Notes under the pieces: model-generated
Seen by the model: the letters and a program-made list of their open reading frames with translations, nothing else
Told to the model about the DNA's origin: nothing
Databases searched by the model: none
Program-made: the position numbers and the translations under genes
From: Micromussa lordhowensis
Taxonomy: Eukaryota; Cnidaria; Anthozoa; Scleractinia; Lobophylliidae
Length of the DNA stretch: 64,000 bases
NCBI GenBank assembly: GCA_964020085.1
Contig: OZ026608.1
Location: 8,503,179 to 8,567,178 of the forward strand
Direction: 5' to 3'
In this document: positions 61,872-64,000 of the stretch, one piece after another
How the letters are laid out: every line of letters begins with the position of its first letter
How positions within the stretch are numbered: the stretch's first letter is position 1

Positions 61872-63164
61872 TCACTTTTGACGCCTTTCGATCCTGTCTG
61901 TGAAGAAAAGCAAAATACACACGCTTTATATGACAGTTTTATAACTAACACTGAAGGGCATTTGACCAGTGTCGTTGAATTGGAGAAATGAGTAAGCTTT
62001 CACTATTTTCTTCTTTAAATAAGGGATTTATTATTCCATTATATTTCCTTGCATCGGCATTAAGTTCGAAAGTGTAACACTGCCTCATATTTTCCATGTT
62101 GTATTTCTGACCGTAGTCGCAAAAACGCGCCCGCAGACAGCTCAAAGATAGTCTCAGCAGCCAGAACTGCTCTGATAAGGTAAGTACTTGGTGTATCCCT
62201 TATTATAGTGTATTTAGAACGTAGCATAATAAATTTATCCTTATTATAGTGTATTAGATACACTATAATATCTGGAAGGGATACATGAAGTACTTAGGTC
62301 TGATAACCCCCCTCACCCCCCCCCCCCCCCTTTTTCCTGGCTAGGAGATTGGCCCGTCACGCATGTACGTGGCATGGGCCTCTCCAGCAGGGTGCCATGC
62401 CAACACAGAACCCTCAAACAAGGTTCAACAACTGTGCAAAAGTTCCAGCAACACAGTCAATACCAAGATTATTTGGCACTGAAAACTCAAAGGCTAGCTT
62501 ATTGAAGATATCAGGACAAGACACCCTCCCCTCCCCTACCTCCTGCTTTTGAAACACCAGCAGATAGGCCAGGGCTAAGGCCATGTCCCCAGACTAATGA
62601 AAAGCTTAGCTCTGTACCATTCCAGAGACTAGAATAATTTCATTGGGAAAAGACTTCACGCGGCGACAGAATAATTGCTGAGAAGGAGACTACAAATCAT
62701 TTTAGGAAAACAAACTGAAAGAATTGCATTATTTTCTCTTAAGCATATATTCGCTTTGTTTTTATAACCATTTCTATGCGTAGTTACACCAATCGGATCT
62801 CGACTGAAAACTCTTTTGAGAAGATGATAATAGCAATTTATTAAATAAATCACAAATGCACCCTTCCTGTCCAATAATCTCATTTTTCATAAAGGATAGA
62901 CGGATTTTTAACCTTCGGTCGCACTCGCTAAAGAAGAGCTGTAGTCTTCTTAAAGAAATCCTAGGTGATAACTCCTTTACGCTTACCTCGTCTAAAGTAA
63001 GCAGCGGCTCCACGTAATTCGTCAGCCTTTCTCTCGTATAGATCCAGGCCACGTTGTGGCCTCTCGATCCGGTCTCTCCCGGCACGGAGTAGGCCGTCAA
63101 TTTCATGTATGAAATCGGCCGCAACTAGCATGACCAAAAGAACTGTAAGAAGTGCTTTGGTCAT
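61872..63164 (-). CDS. Secreted RxGR-family peptide 4 (two coding exons)
   Basis: Coding exon A is 63164-62987 (59 codons plus 1 nt, donor CGAG|GTAAGC) and exon B is 61897-61872 (acceptor TTTTCTTCACAG), giving 67 residues. An acceptor TTTTATTTTCAG lies 19 nt before the ATG, so a non-coding exon must lie upstream, probably right of the window. Residues 1-22 are a signal peptide (ALLTVLLVMLVAADF). G-L-L-R-A-G-R-D-R-I-E fills 24-34; a charged helix-like segment follows (DLYERKADELR), then AAAYFRR. The tail is DRIERRQK, which repeats the DRIER of the conserved motif. All splice sites are close to consensus, making this the clearest member. A long overlapping minus-strand ORF in another frame (62774-63124) is a shadow. 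Function unknown. Confidence 0.85.
62306..62330 (+). repeat. C-run in the intron of peptide gene 4
   Basis: A run of Cs (CCCCCCTCACCCCCCCC and onward) sits within the intron. It follows a local repeat of TTATTATAGTGTAT (62200-62260) with an inverted copy. Length polymorphism is likely. Confidence 0.55.
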
Positions 63165-63183
63165 GGTAAAGATGAGGTCTGGT

Positions 63184-64000
63184 CTGAAAATAAAAACAAT
63201 TTCAAGATTTTATGTCCATTGTATTCCAACCAGGTAGTCAAATTTCCCTCCTTGTATGTTTAAGGAATGAAAAAAACAGTTTCCATGTTTCTGTCGAGTT
63301 ATAGAAACACGAGTGGAAGTTTGGGAGAACGAGAAATGGTGAGGTCACAGGGATTTTTCGAATTCTCCAAGCGTTCACGAATGTTTCTATAATTTGTTAG
63401 AAATACGCAGAAAAAGTTTTCTATCTCTTTCTTTGAAAAACGCCCAAGGAAAATAAAGAACAACGTGACAACGACAACTTTTCTGTGTTGTTATCGTGTC
63501 ACAGAACTTGTAAACTTGTATACGTTGTAGCTACATGTACAAGCTTTACTCTTATTGGCTACGAGTGTACATGGGCAGGTGTATCTGTGGATATAAGTGT
63601 GCGTGGCAGCAAACGAAAAGTTTTCTAGCCTATTATTCGCTAATCTGCTTGCGTGCAGGGAATTAATGCCGGGAACCCGTAATTTCCAAGACTTTGCTGA
63701 CATCTTGAAACCATGCACACAGTGAAGGTGGCATTTCTATACTCTTGCATGCAACGATTCATATGTCGATATTTTCTTTATACTAATCTATGACTGTTAA
63801 ACACTTGTTTGGAGGTCTGGTTCCATTGTCTGTGATATAAGGTAAGTGGTAGTAGTTGGCCTTGATCTTTCTACCTATCACAAGAATCCATCCAATGCAA
63901 TACTAAATTGTTTGAAAATAGGCCATTGTTACTAATAGGTATTTATACACCTGGATGGAGACATTCGAGTGAACAAGTTTGAGCTGATGGCCACATTCCG
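63184..64000. other. Upstream region of peptide gene 4; no exon identified
   Basis: The non-coding first exon required by the acceptor at 63184-63185 was not found here on the minus strand and probably lies beyond the window. A plus-strand donor-like AAG|GTAAGT occurs near 63.84 kb without an associated frame. Confidence 0.35.

Overview
The window looks like nuclear DNA of an anthozoan cnidarian, most likely a stony coral. The grounds are AT-rich sequence, low gene density, GT-AG introns, many tRNA-derived SINEs and fold-back (hairpin) elements, and a small secreted cysteine-rich peptide gene of ShKT type. No single feature fixes the species. No bacterial-style operon, rRNA, true tRNA gene or CRISPR array is visible. 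Most short ORFs are chance or lie in repeats; the real coding sequence is a handful of short spliced exons.

The main content is a dispersed family of four small secreted peptide genes, all on the minus strand: about 14.5-16.0 kb, 41.9-43.1 kb, 51.6-52.4 kb and 61.9-63.2 kb. I do not recognise the family and call it the 'RxGR' family. Each has a splice acceptor 19-30 nt before the ATG, an exon of 59-62 codons encoding a signal peptide followed by R-[A/G]-G-R at residues 27-30 and Ile at 33, a phase-1 intron, and a terminal mini-exon adding a short, mostly basic tail. The region after the motif is very divergent. The 3' part of the 42-kb gene, with terminal exon and poly(A) signal, has been tandemly duplicated, leaving an intact orphan exon at 38.97 kb. 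Possible upstream non-coding exons with TATA-like boxes lie at 20.0, 45.1 and 49.3 kb.

The only well-supported plus-strand gene (26.77-32.7 kb) encodes a signal peptide plus a six-cysteine ShKT-like domain. Its cysteine exon is 120 nt, symmetric (phase 1-1) and ends in a stop; a downstream exon remains open in the same phase and is very lysine-rich, so exon skipping would swap the cysteine domain for a cationic tail.

At the left end, one exon (533-696, minus) belongs to an unidentified larger gene. The rest is mobile-element debris: a broken Crypton-like tyrosine recombinase element with inverted ends (33.0-35.0 kb), a 5'-truncated LINE (25.4-25.9 kb), at least five SINEs, several TIR elements (9.45, 12.2, 16.5-17.8, 31.7, 39.5-40.6, 44.2 kb) and hairpins, some sharing a GC-rich loop with GCGCAGC- or GCGAAGC-like cores. 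The peptide genes and the ShKT gene may serve defence, venom or signalling; this is inference from secretion, size and divergence only.
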